Origin: Bacteroidota bacterium
GTDB lineage: Bacteria > Bacteroidota > Bacteroidia > Bacteroidales > CAIXZF01
Direction: 5' to 3'
Assembly (NCBI GenBank): GCA_022709385.1
Contig: JAKLIX010000009.1
Span: 97,967 to 161,966 of the forward strand
Length of the DNA stretch: 64,000 nt
A program made the translations under genes and the position numbers. Of this stretch, positions 10,101 to 19,300 are shown piece by piece (the first letter of the stretch is position 1; each line of letters starts with the position of its first letter). Below the pieces are notes generated by a model. The model did no database searches, was not told where the DNA came from, and saw only the letters and a program-made list of their open reading frames with translations.

Positions 10101-12515
10101 GAAGGTACAGGTCTGACTCATAGTGGCAACTGTCGGATTGGTATAGGTGTATGTGATAACAGTTGGATCCGTGTTTGCATCAACCGGCCTGAAGGAATTT
10201 CCCACCACACCCGTTCCCACTGAAGCAAAGGTGCCTCCATATGGAAATACATCGGGCGTTCTCCCTGTGAGATAGATGATTGGGTTATCCTTTAACGATT
10301 CAATGCTGGTAGCATCAATGTTTTGCGGACAAGTTACATCGCCTGCCCTTAGCATTTCGTAGGCTCCCATATCAACAATCTTGTCAGGGTTTCCGATAAC
10401 CCTCGGATTGCCGTCAAGATCCTTCTGAAAGTCAGGCAGGAGAAATGAATTGCTGCCGGTATTGATGGCCGGGGAGGCGTCCTGCAAACGTAAGTTGCTG
10501 AAGGGATGGATAAAAAGAGGATCCGTGGTTTGAGACTGGATATGATTAAAGGCACCCGGAGGGTAGATGTCATGATTTTGTATATTCGAATAACAACAGT
10601 GATCCAGCATCAGATTGGATTGATTAAAAATCTGGTGTCCGCAAAAAATTTCTTCAGGTTCGGTCTGACAGGGAATCATGACTGCATTGTTCCAGATAAT
10701 ACTGTTCCTAATCTTCACATCATTCGTTTGTGAATCAATATAAATGCCACCGCCTGCTTCCGTCGCAGTATTATTGGTGAAGGTACAGTTGGTTATGACA
10801 GGCTGGCATTCATCTATAAAGCCGACACCGCCCCCGTTAGCTGCCATATTACCATTAAATATGCAATTGGTAATCAATGGCTTTGAAGATATATTGGCCA
10901 TTCCGCCACCCATATCATAGGCTGAATTGTAAAAGAAAGTGCAATTCCTGATTTTCGGGTTGCTGTTTAAATTCAGCATCCCACCTCCAATACAATTATT
11001 GGGTGCACAATCAACAGGGTCGGGTGTGTAAGCTGTACCACCGGTAATGGTAAACCCGTCGAGAATAGCAGTGGTATCAAGGGCAAGGTTTGCAATAACG
11101 TGATAGCGCTGACCCTGCCCGCTTAAGGTACAAGCATTCGCAACAAAATTACGGTCGAAAATATTAAAAATATAAGGGTCCTCAGTACCGGCAAATCCGC
11201 CATAAATGCTCAACTTATTTTTCATCTTGAAATGCCTGTCCTTGCCGGTGCCATTGCCCATGGGCATGTAAGTGCCCGCTGCTACCCAAACCTGATCAAA
11301 ATCCTGGGCATTGGTGATGGCTGTGTGAAGATCGGTATAGGCATCAGCCCATGAAGTGCCATTATTGGCTCCGGTTGCATTGCTTTTAACGAAGATGATA
11401 TTGCCACATTTAGTCGATACTTTTAAAGATTGCAGAGGTCCGGCAGGGTTTCCTCCTGCAGCATCCATTAAACACAGGTTCATTCTTATGGATTGATCTG
11501 GTGTGAAATTGGCATAACAAATGTCATCGGAATAATCCATGAAATTCATATACATAATACCAGGTGACAACTCTGACCGGGGATCTGTTCTGAGTCCCCA
11601 ATGATAGCCCCATGTCGCTCTGACCTGCGGAGGTATATCGTTACAACCATCATCGTCAAATAATGGATCACCTGGTATTTCATTACCCCAGATATGCTCC
11701 AGATCAAAACAATGTGCAATTTCATGCACAGTAGTTCCACCAAGGTGATTTGGAGCCTTGGCATCGCTCTGACCAAATACTGTATATCTGCATACAAGAC
11801 CGAAAATATCGGGATGACTGAGCAGAACGGGAGGAGGGTAAGCGTACCCAAGATCGCCAGTCAGATTGCAAACCCAGATGTTAAGATATTGATCAGGCTG
11901 CCAAGCGTCTAGGCCCCCTGTGGCAGTGAACTTCATTAGATTGTTTGAGGTAAATGATGCCATGGTCGTTTTGCGCCTTTCAATACCATATGTACAAGTT
12001 CCATCCGGTTTTATTCTTGCCAGTCGAAATTGAATGTTGGTGTTGGCTCGTAAAGCTGGATCAAATAATCCCATGGAACACAGATTTAAGCCTGCAAAGT
12101 CACGGTTCAGGATACTGATTTGGTCATGAACCCGGTAGTCTGAAATATTTTCATCATTATTATTCCATATAATATGCACAACAACAGGAATAATAATTGT
12201 AGTACCGTTTAACAAATCCGTAGGATTCTTTAAAAAGTAATCGTACCGATCTTTTGATTCTTTCCGATATTGGATAATCCTGTCAAGCATTTCAGGATTA
12301 TTTGAAATAAGTGTCATTAATGCGTTAGTGGAGCCGCATTTTGGATTGTTAAAAATAACATCTTCATGATTTATCTTCTTATCACTGGAAGTGAATGCTT
12401 TGTTTGAGTGAACAATTTCCTGTGCCAGATTGGGAACCAATCGAAAAATACAAGTAATGAGAATGACAGGTGTTAAATACTTTGTTTTCATGTTAAAATA
12501 GTTAATATTGATCAT
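7161..12515 (-). CDS. Giant secreted M43-type metalloprotease with beta-helix, GEVED, dockerin-like, cohesin-like and T9SS sorting domains
   Basis: A 1784-aa exported protein. In order: signal peptide (a better start may be ATG at 12491, MKTKYLTPVIL); a pappalysin-like M43 zinc protease domain with HEIAHCFDLEH near residue 265 and a Met-turn (MNFMDYSDD); a right-handed beta-helix, about 368-735 (TSWADAYTDLHTAI...); a GEVED-type domain, about 815-1005 (CGEVEDYRV). Next come four roughly 75-aa SprB-like modules with GG-x-YSGxGV motifs, a PKD/SprB-like module, about 1310-1390, and a carboxypeptidase-regulatory-like domain. The C-terminal part is a dockerin-like calcium module, about 1478-1550 (ADVNSNQYVNSGDAL...GDVNGS), a cohesin-like module, about 1555-1650, and a T9SS type A domain (IHPNPF...). 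It is likely displayed on or released from the outer surface. Its substrate is unknown. Confidence 0.9.
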   Translation of the reverse strand: MININYFNMKTKYLTPVILITCIFRLVPNLAQEIVHSNKAFTSSDKKINHEDVIFNNPKCGSTNALMTLISNNPEMLDRIIQYRKESKDRYDYFLKNPTDLLNGTTIIIPVVVHIIWNNNDENISDYRVHDQISILNRDFAGLNLCSMGLFDPALRANTNIQFRLARIKPDGTCTYGIERRKTTMASFTSNNLMKFTATGGLDAWQPDQYLNIWVCNLTGDLGYAYPPPVLLSHPDIFGLVCRYTVFGQSDAKAPNHLGGTTVHEIAHCFDLEHIWGNEIPGDPLFDDDGCNDIPPQVRATWGYHWGLRTDPRSELSPGIMYMNFMDYSDDICYANFTPDQSIRMNLCLMDAAGGNPAGPLQSLKVSTKCGNIIFVKSNATGANNGTSWADAYTDLHTAITNAQDFDQVWVAAGTYMPMGNGTGKDRHFKMKNKLSIYGGFAGTEDPYIFNIFDRNFVANACTLSGQGQRYHVIANLALDTTAILDGFTITGGTAYTPDPVDCAPNNCIGGGMLNLNSNPKIRNCTFFYNSAYDMGGGMANISSKPLITNCIFNGNMAANGGGVGFIDECQPVITNCTFTNNTATEAGGGIYIDSQTNDVKIRNSIIWNNAVMIPCQTEPEEIFCGHQIFNQSNLMLDHCCYSNIQNHDIYPPGAFNHIQSQTTDPLFIHPFSNLRLQDASPAINTGSNSFLLPDFQKDLDGNPRVIGNPDKIVDMGAYEMLRAGDVTCPQNIDATSIESLKDNPIIYLTGRTPDVFPYGGTFASVGTGVVGNSFRPVDANTDPTVITYTYTNPTVATMSQTCTFTIDLHDLSDNNRDFGDAPAPYPTMLPNGARHTWDLWPYLFLGDNADIEANGQPTPGSTGDDLIPLTGPNDEDGIGNLMPLTLIPGTTPTLNIKVKQCWQDNFSNWHLDDGSYILNAWIDFANNGNWTNPEDHIIKNCIPQPGVTHNTTGDNDIKINVPVGAIPGNAYARFRFSHWPAGVDNLARCGEVEDYRVTITLPLSCPDDLKKCIEDPQFILSGATPTGGIYSGNGVIYLSGDPFFDPATAGLGTHLITYTFGSPPNAFPCNFNISVFPQPEVTCGENMQMCYNSLPVTLAGGLPEGGIYSGIGVANGQFDPGISGSGIFTITYTFTDENECDGSCTFTVTVFAEPEITCPAMVPLCANDPVFPLNIATPSGGTYTCTSNGQVMTEIDPVVMGPGTFHFLYEYTDPVNGCVGNAYFLVVISEPPLVYCPNEDDKIADLCENSPPYELPQGNPPGGIFNGPGVINGIFDAGLTGSGIFQISYSITDVNGCSASCSFEITVNEVPTVSAGPDVEITLGSNTLLDGSLTGGTPPYTYLWSPANGLSDPSIPNPVASPGETTTYTLLVTDANGCAGTDEVTITVLPGGGGSVAGILHYNNQLFTPLQGVEVDAYMGNVLMGSAQSSATGDFQFSNLPPGDYELDFSYAAPWGGVNATDAMRTLQHFVEINPLAGLFLAVADVNSNQYVNSGDALDIARRYVGLINSFSLGDWVFENITFPLVLNASLNFMVFGLCGGDVNGSYTPVPRLEPSLTLSGSGTCVPATGDIVDIPLTIGEPAGINALSVILHVNDDWLDIQDVSMPGNPGNLVWNMIGKELRIAWYSLETRQMQAGEAVFTLTMKVKRNRIPEKGCELLTVMSLDGSSNMADASSGIVEAVLLLPAITTVTDPLQLSIHPNPFKEETTISYYLPQEGVVHIALYDMVGKRMSVPLTMEIKEQGFHSMTVSSAGTGNGVFLCRLRYSSDNQVAEVVKKVVVLK

Positions 12516-12998
12516 GCTATCTTTAATTTACTATTTATTCAAACCCACTTATACATCTACACATCACGCTATAAATATACAACATCCATCCCTGTTTGTC
12601 AATACTTTACAAACATCAACCCCCGTTTGTCATGCAGCCCATTCATCCCATAAAACCTTTACCATACATGTGAATTAGAATCTTCCACCGGTAAAACATA
12701 CTGAATACCAATCCATCAGCCCGGTAAAATACTGTATGCACCATATTTAGTATGAATCAGCTGTCTCAGGTGCTGTGTGACTTTAATAACAAGAAAATGA
12801 GCACTATAAGTAAAGTTGTACCGGATTGCCAGAACAAATTCTGTCACTTTGCCACGAAGGCAGACCCTGCTCTGTCAATTGAAAATGAAGCAGAATGGAG
12901 CCGGATTCCAGCTACAAGTCGTTGATTATCTATGATTAAACTAGACAGTCATGCAAACGGTCACGGTCACCGGGGCAAAGTGAAACCAACCGTCCACA
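12516..12998. other. 483-bp intergenic region
   Basis: It holds the promoter of the 1784-aa gene near its left end (12572-12602). The rest shows no recognised element. A 57-codon ORF at 12752-12925 (plus strand, MNQLSQVLCDFNN...) is present but has no clear translation signal or recognised relative. Confidence 0.5.
12572..12602 (-). promoter_or_regulatory. Promoter of the giant metalloprotease gene
   Basis: On the minus strand: TTG (12600-12602), a 20-nt spacer, and TATATTTA (12572-12579), one mismatch from TAnnTTTG. It lies 57 bp upstream of the ATG. Confidence 0.55.
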
Positions 12999-13799
12999 TC
13001 ATCGCTTCAGGAGGTAGAAGGAGGCGGTCATGAGCAGTAATGCGGCAAGGATGATCAATCCCCATTCAGACAGCGTGGGGATGGATTGCTGCTCCGTGGT
13101 GTCGGGCAGGATGAGTTTCAGGTGGGGGCCGCTTTCACTGTCCAGGTTGTACAGATCGATATGAACCTGGTCGCCGATAAGGTTAAAATTGACCGGATCG
13201 TCCCAGTCAAGGCTCACAGTATTTCCGTTCAGATTCACGACATAACCTGCTGATGAGAGAGCCAGATGAAGTTTCTGTGCCGCCGGCAGCGGGCCGTCTC
13301 CGGGAGCAAGCGGCGCAGAAACAATGATATCATTCAGCTCCAGCGTAATAATCCCCGGAGCCAGCAGGCCTGCCGCAGGATCGTCAAAAAAGAAACTAAA
13401 CGTCCGGTTACCGGGATTGGTCGAAACGATGTTCACATTGCCATCGCATTTTGAAACGACCATGATACGTGTGTCGTGGATGTCAATCTCCTCTACCGGA
13501 CTGGTTCCGTGCCCCGTAATGATGATGCCGTTGCTGCCGTTGTTCGCCACATTCCATCCCGCACTTTGCAGGTCGGTGATGATGGTGTTGCGCGTTTGCT
13601 CGGCCGTTTGTCCGCCCACCACAAAGGTTTCATTGTAGGTGGTTCCGTCCTGGGCCTTGGCTGTCACCTGGATCTCGGCAGCCGGATCGGCAGTGCCTTC
13701 CCAGAAGAAAGTGTAACTGCCGGTTTTTGCCTGAACCGTGTTCATTATAAACATGCAGCAGGCAAGTACGATTGGAAAGAGGTACTTCTTCATCTTCAT
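12999..13799 (-). CDS. Secreted IPTL-CTERM protein (exosortase substrate 2)
   Basis: A 266-aa protein: signal peptide (YLFPIVLACCMFIMNTVQA), a beta-rich mature region without a recognised domain, and a C-terminal IPTLSEWGLIILAA signal with hydrophobic helix and basic end (LLKR). It is a paralogue of the 294-aa protein at 6253: both begin the mature part with a Tyr/Phe-rich FxWxG segment, and both carry NGNxxSVDWDDP and a GPHL/GPHI stretch before the sorting signal. It lies directly downstream of the exosortase-associated gene but has its own good promoter (13903-13934). It is therefore probably an abundant substrate transcribed separately from the processing genes. Confidence 0.87.
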   Translation of the reverse strand: MKMKKYLFPIVLACCMFIMNTVQAKTGSYTFFWEGTADPAAEIQVTAKAQDGTTYNETFVVGGQTAEQTRNTIITDLQSAGWNVANNGSNGIIITGHGTSPVEEIDIHDTRIMVVSKCDGNVNIVSTNPGNRTFSFFFDDPAAGLLAPGIITLELNDIIVSAPLAPGDGPLPAAQKLHLALSSAGYVVNLNGNTVSLDWDDPVNFNLIGDQVHIDLYNLDSESGPHLKLILPDTTEQQSIPTLSEWGLIILAALLLMTASFYLLKR

Positions 13800-13902
13800 G
13801 CATTTAACTTCGGTTGGTTCCTGTCATACCACCTTGAAACCGTGTAAGGATTCCATGCATGGCGGAATGAAAATACGGATCAGCCGATTTTGTTAATAAA
13901 CC

Positions 13903-13934
13903 CAAATATAAGAACTATCTGCCTGATTTCCCAA
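13903..13934 (-). promoter_or_regulatory. Promoter of IPTL-CTERM gene 2
   Basis: TTG (13932-13934), a 21-nt spacer and a perfect TATATTTG (13903-13910) on the minus strand, overlapping the 3' end of the upstream gene. It gives a leader of about 100 nt. Confidence 0.6.
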
Positions 13935-14610
13935 GTTTTTTATTATCCTTCGTCTTGTTGATCCGGATTCCTTCCCGCAGGTCAGGCTGTTTTGTTTTAA
14001 TACCAGCTGCCGGGATCAGCATTCCCATTTTTTGAAGGTCATTTTTCCTGAAGGTCACCAGTACCCAGATCGCCACAACAAAATAAAAGACTGTTCCGGT
14101 GGACTGGAAAAAAATACGGCTGGTAAGTTCGAACAACCAATTGCTGAAGCCTGCGTAATGGACGAGATCCAGCCATTGGTTTTCCCGGCAGATCTCGACT
14201 ATGCCCAGCCAGGCCTTGAATAAAACCAGCAGGGTGACCAGGGTGAAACCAGCGAAAAGGGCTAGCAGCCTTCTCCGCCAGGGCACTGGGGAGGCCAGGA
14301 CAAGCGCGATGAGCAGTACCGTGGGTAAGTATCCCCTGTAACGGGTGTTTACGTCCGCTTTCGCGGAGTCAACCCTTCCGTTGGGTTTTACCTGCTTTTG
14401 ATTCCAGATGTTGATATGGGTCAGGGCAGCTTTTTTGCCGGGACTGTAACGGACAAAACCGTCGGACTGGATTTTCCCAAGCATTTTGGTGTTCAGCGAA
14501 CGGTAAAATTTTCCGTAGGCATCATCAAAGGATGTCACAGGCAGGGCAAGCACCAGGCAGATGATCAGTGCTTTGATAAGAAAATAAAGGATACGTCTGT
14601 TACTTTGCAT
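13915..14610 (-). CDS. Exosortase-associated integral membrane protein
   Basis: A 231-aa protein with an N-terminal membrane segment (ILYFLIKALIICLVLALPVTSF), a soluble loop of about 70 residues, and then three more hydrophobic stretches (TVLLIALVLASPVPW, LLALFAGFTLVTLLVLF, FYFVVAIWVLVTF). The tail is Lys-rich and charged. It overlaps the exosortase gene by 11 bp, so the two are translationally coupled and very likely form one functional unit. The arrangement matches the small membrane proteins that accompany exosortase H genes in other genomes. The biochemical role of such partners is not established. No enzymatic motif is visible. Confidence 0.75.
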   Translation of the reverse strand: MQSNRRILYFLIKALIICLVLALPVTSFDDAYGKFYRSLNTKMLGKIQSDGFVRYSPGKKAALTHINIWNQKQVKPNGRVDSAKADVNTRYRGYLPTVLLIALVLASPVPWRRRLLALFAGFTLVTLLVLFKAWLGIVEICRENQWLDLVHYAGFSNWLFELTSRIFFQSTGTVFYFVVAIWVLVTFRKNDLQKMGMLIPAAGIKTKQPDLREGIRINKTKDNKKLGKSGR

Positions 14611-15172
14611 CGGTCCTGCTCCGGTTGGTTCTTTTTAACCATATGAAAAACAAAGCGATGGCAAAAAAGATGAACAGGATCTGCCAAACTTCCACATGCA
14701 TGAATTCAAAGGCTGAAGGATAATACACTCCTGTGAGAAACAGGGACATGATCCTGATGATGTTCAGAAAAAACAGGATCAGGATACCGGCAAGTACCCC
14801 GTATCCCTTATATTTCGCCCTGGCGGGGAAAGCCAGTACCGCAACGGTAAACAAGGCCATGGCTTCGACGGCATCGCAACCCCTGCGGACACTGGTGGAA
14901 AAAACTGCCGACGAGATGATGTCGCCTGAAGCCGTTGTACCCTGTCCGAAAAGATTCAGCAAAAATGCGGATATGGATGCATTGAGCGAAGCAATCGCCG
15001 GTTGTACCCTGGTATCGGCGAACTTTGAGAGCCAAAACACATAAAAGACAATTAACACCAGGACGAAGATACCCACAAACCACGCAACAGGCTTGAACTG
15101 GAACCAATAGTCACGCAATGCTGAACCGCCCGAACGTCCTGCTTTCTGTTTAAGTTTTCTCTCAGGCTTCAT
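14600..15172 (-). CDS. Exosortase, XrtH-like (IPTL-CTERM-specific type)
   Basis: A 190-aa polytopic membrane protein with the three residues that define exosortases: Cys99 (STSVRRGCDAVEAM), Arg140 (NIIRIMSL) and His159 (EFMHVEVWQ). Exosortases cut C-terminal sorting signals and are thought to pass substrates to the cell envelope. The size and the three IPTL-CTERM proteins nearby point to the exosortase H subtype. That subtype is inferred from context, whereas exosortase membership follows from the motif. An in-frame extension to 15229 would need a TTG start; ATG at 15172 is preferred, and a weak promoter-like TACCTTCG at 15198-15205 would lie inside the longer form. It overlaps its downstream membrane partner by 11 bp. 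Confidence 0.9.
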   Translation of the reverse strand: MKPERKLKQKAGRSGGSALRDYWFQFKPVAWFVGIFVLVLIVFYVFWLSKFADTRVQPAIASLNASISAFLLNLFGQGTTASGDIISSAVFSTSVRRGCDAVEAMALFTVAVLAFPARAKYKGYGVLAGILILFFLNIIRIMSLFLTGVYYPSAFEFMHVEVWQILFIFFAIALFFIWLKRTNRSRTDAK

Positions 15173-15359
15173 AGGATTTGGCTTAAAAGGCAATCTACGA
15201 AGGTAAACCAAATCCCCATTCAATTGCAATCTTCTCCGGTAATCAGTGCATCCGGCTGATTAAACAACCCATACCCTGTCACACTCCCCGCAGCCTGCTT
15301 TGCACAAACCTACTGAAATTGAATGAACTCCTTCAATATGGCCTTGCCTTAAAGCTGCC

Positions 15360-16214
15360 TTACCTGCCGGAAACCATCGCCAGTTTTCTTCTCCTCATCA
15401 TATAGACACTGCCTACTGAAAGCAGGAGAAAACCAAGGATGATGAGTCCCCATTCCGAAAGCGTCGGGATGCTGTTCACCTGGTCATAGGCAAATGAAAC
15501 CCCCTGAACTGAGTCCGGCTGTATCATCACCGTGAAGTCAAAAGCATCGCTTCCGAGCGCCGTCGGGAATACCCTGAGTTCCGTTCCAGCTGGAGTATTC
15601 ACGATCTGGTCGACCAGGAGGAATTCGAATCCGGTTTCGATAAAAGCAGAAAACGCATTGGCCATATCTTCTCCAGACAAGCCTGCAGGCATCTGGAAAG
15701 TCAAATCCAGGTTATCAATGGACACCAGGATAGAACCATCTCCTTCGGAGGGAATACTGGCAAAGCTGAAGGTTCCACCCTTTGGCTTTTTGATGTTACC
15801 CAATCTGCCGTCCGAATCCAGGTCATTGTCATTGGTCCACCACCATTCTTCCACCTCGGGAGGTTTATTGGCACCATATCCAAAGGTCAGGATTATACTG
15901 CCTCCGGCCGGTATCGGAGCACCGGTAAAACCGTTGGCAAGATCAATCTCTTGTGTTCCTGTCCCGTTTCCGATAGGGAAGGTACCTGAAGGTGTCTGTG
16001 TGGTGACGTCTCCGTTGGGATTGGGATTCGGCGGAACAAAAGTGACCGGGGTCCCCTTGAATTTGATATGAATGTCCTTAGCCGGTCCGCTTTCACTATT
16101 GGTGAATTTGTACTGATTCTGCCCCTGGGCCATCGCAAGGGAAGAAATGAGTATTCCGCTCATCACAAGCAATACCAACCTTGCCAGGACTGTTTTTCCA
16201 TGTTGATTTTTCAT
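15360..16214 (-). CDS. Secreted IPTL-CTERM protein (exosortase substrate 3)
   Basis: A 284-aa protein with a signal peptide (LVLLVMSGILISSLAMAQG) and a C-terminal IPTLSEWGLIILGFLLLSVG signal followed by a basic cluster (RRRK). The mature region has no recognised domain. It differs from the other two IPTL-CTERM proteins except for a shared LDLTFQMPAG...-like stretch before the tail. The start is supported by an unusually good GGAGGA Shine-Dalgarno 6 nt upstream. It sits between the 1449-aa giant gene (171 bp upstream) and the exosortase gene. Confidence 0.86.
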   Translation of the reverse strand: MKNQHGKTVLARLVLLVMSGILISSLAMAQGQNQYKFTNSESGPAKDIHIKFKGTPVTFVPPNPNPNGDVTTQTPSGTFPIGNGTGTQEIDLANGFTGAPIPAGGSIILTFGYGANKPPEVEEWWWTNDNDLDSDGRLGNIKKPKGGTFSFASIPSEGDGSILVSIDNLDLTFQMPAGLSGEDMANAFSAFIETGFEFLLVDQIVNTPAGTELRVFPTALGSDAFDFTVMIQPDSVQGVSFAYDQVNSIPTLSEWGLIILGFLLLSVGSVYMMRRRKLAMVSGR

Positions 16215-16220
16215 AATGAT

Positions 16221-16226
16221 TCCTCC
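16221..16226 (-). promoter_or_regulatory. Strong Shine-Dalgarno of IPTL-CTERM gene 3
   Basis: GGAGGA on the minus strand, 6 nt before the ATG at 16212-16214. Such a site is uncommon among the genes of this window and fixes the start. Confidence 0.6.
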
Positions 16227-16385
16227 ATAATTAATTATTGATGATCTGAATAATTGATTTTATATAGTTATGGTCTGTCCCTTACGGGTGATCCTCTGTT
16301 CCTTGCATTCATCCCATTATGACCTCCTTTTTTAAATACCGCCTTTCATAGTTTTTATCATTCCATTTGCATGTTTTCACCATCC

Positions 16386-19300
16386 TTATCTTCCGATGAC
16401 CAGACGTCTGGTCTGTTTCAGGCTGCCGGAAACGCACCGGTACTCCATGCTGTAAATGTAAACTCCGGCTGAAAGCTGACTTCTGTCGAAACGGACAAGA
16501 TGTGATCCGGCTGCTTGTTTCCCGTCCACCAGGGTCAACACATCCTTACCCAGTACATCATACACTTTCAGGCTGATCGTACCTTCTTCCGGCAGGAAGT
16601 AGGGGATCTCCGTGGAAGCAGTGAAAGGATTGGGGATATTCTGACCCAGATAAGCCTGCCGGTCGGACATCATGAGGTGTGGATAGGTCAGTCGAACATC
16701 CCCGATCGTATTGCCGTTATGATCAGCAAACAAACTGGCCGGATGGACGACCCCCAGCGTTTCCTCAAGCGGCATGGCTGTTAGGGCGGGTTCTGCCCTG
16801 ACCGATAGCAGCAGATCACCAGGATTCAGCAACAGAGGTGTTAGGCTGTACCAGGCAATCCTGAGTTCATACTCATGTTGTTTGTAGACCATGATCCCGG
16901 ATGCATCCATGTCGATTCCTGTAACGCGCAGGCTGGAAGACGGAAATTCCAGAATAAGGGATATTGCATTAACTTGCATGCTGTTGTTAACCCAGACAGG
17001 AATTGACCATTGCTCCCCTTCTGCGGTCCATGTTCCGGCCTGCTGCATAAATACAGTGGGCTGAATTTTGGGAGGTGTATGGGAACCGTTTACATCACCG
17101 AAGCACAGACCATTGAAACCCGCATCAGTGGTATCATCGCTGACAACGTTTACCGTCATCTCCTCAAATATCCAGTCGCCAACCGGGAATGCATCAGACA
17201 ATCCCACGAAGCGCTTCACAATCAGGAGGGCATCGCTGGAGTTGACATAACCGCCACCGGTGACATCCGCTGCCAGTAACCGGAGCCCTGTCAAAGGCTG
17301 GGCTCCCACAAAATGCTGGAGAATCAGCAATCCGTCAACAGCATTACCGCCACCCCATGCCTTGTCGGTGGTCGCCGTCAGGGAGTATGGCCCCGGTAAT
17401 AAATTCTGGAAGAGGAAATACCCGTCCTGGTTGGTAGTCTCCTGGCCTATCTCAGTCTGGTTCTGATACAAACTCACAGTACTGCCGGTCAGGGGGGACA
17501 ATATACTGTTATCATATCTCAGCACTCCCTGGATACTGCCGGTCAGTCCGGCCGGAACTACCTGTATGGTGTTAACCGCACTGCCGGAACAGCCATTGGC
17601 ATCCAGATATGTATAGGTCAGTTCATGAAGTCCGATACCGGCTTCGGAAGCATTGAAGTTGTTACCTGTCACACCAGGTCCCGCGTATACGCCTCCGGGT
17701 GGCATTCCTCCCGCCAGTTCAAAGATGGTTGAAGTTACCGGCTGATCAGGCAGCGGATTATTCCAGCTAACCTGGGGTGAGGGGTTCACCATGATTTCCT
17801 CCACGGCGCTGCCCATGCAGCCCGAAGCCTGGTCGATATAGGTGTACTGGACTTCCCAGTTGCCCGGACCTGTCAGTTGCGGGTGGAACATGTTGTTGTC
17901 CACGCCCGGCCCGCTGAAGGTGCCGCCCGGCGGAATACCTTCCAGGGGTACCGGTGGCCCGTTGTCGCATTGCGACCCGACGGGTAAGATATCCACCTGC
18001 GGTGAGGGGTTCACCATGATTTCCTCCACAGCGCTGCCCATGCAGCCTGAGGCCTGGTCGGTATAGGTGTACTGGACTTCCCAGTTGCCCGGACCTGTCA
18101 GTTGCGGGTGGAACATGTTGTTGTCCACACCCGGCCCGCTGAAGGTGCCGCCGGGAGGGATGCCCTCCAGCTGCACCGGTGGTCCGTTGTCGCATTGCGG
18201 CCCGACGGGTAAAATATCTGCCTGGGGTGAGGGGTTCACCATGATTTCCTCCACGGCGCTGCCCATGCAGCCTGAGGCCTGGTCGATATAGGTGTACTGG
18301 ACTTCCCAGTTGCCCGGTCCCGTCAGTTGCGGGTGGAACATGTTGTTGTCCACGCCCGGACCGCTGAAGGTGCCGCCCGGCGGGATGCCTTCCAGTTGCA
18401 CCGGTGGTCCGTTGTCGCATTGCGGCCCGACGGGTAAGATATCCACCTGCGGTGAGGGGTTCACCATGATTTCCTCCACAGCGCTGCCCATGCAGCCCGA
18501 GGCCTGGTCGATATAGGTGTACTGGACTTCCCAGTTGCCCGGCCCCGTCAGTTGCGGGTGGAACATGTTGTTGTCCACGCCCGGCCCGCTGAAGGTGCCG
18601 CCCGGCGGGATGCCTTCCAGGGGTACCGGAGGCCCGTTATCGCATTGCGGCCCGACGGGTAAGATATCCACCTGCGGGGAGGGGTTCACCATGATTTCCT
18701 CTACGGCACTGCCCATGCAGCCCGAAGCCTGGTCGATATAGGTGTACTGGACTTCCCAGTTGCCCGGACCTGTCAGTTGCGGGTGGAAGATGTTGTTGTC
18801 CACGCCCGGCCCGCTGAAGGTGCCGCCCGGCGGAATGCCTTCCAGGGGTACCGGAGGCCCGTTGTCGCATTGCGGCCCGACGGGTAAGATATCCACCTGC
18901 GGGGAGGGGTTCACCATGATTTCCTCTACGGCGCTGCCCATGCAGCCCGAAGCCTGGTCGATATAGGTGTACTGGACTTCCCAGTTGCCCGGCCCTGTCA
19001 GTTGCGGATGGAACAGGTTGTTGTCCACGCCCGGCCCGCTGAAGGTGCCGCCCGGCGGAATGCCTTCCAGGGGTACCGGAGGCCCGTTGTCGCATTGTGG
19101 CCCGACGGGCAAGATATCCACCTGGGGTGAGGGGTTCACCATGATTTCCTCCACGGCGCTGCCCATGCAACCTGAGGCCTGGTCGATATAGGTGTACTGG
19201 ACTTCCCAGTTGCCCGGACCTGTCAGTTGCGGATGGAACAGGTTGTTGTCCACGCCCGGCCCGCTGAAGGTGCCGCCCGGCGGAATGCCTTCAAGCGGTA

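Noticed and set aside
12752..12925. 57-codon plus-strand ORF (MNQLSQVLCDFNN...)
   Set aside because: No recognisable ribosome-binding site, no clear promoter and no familiar sequence; could be chance.
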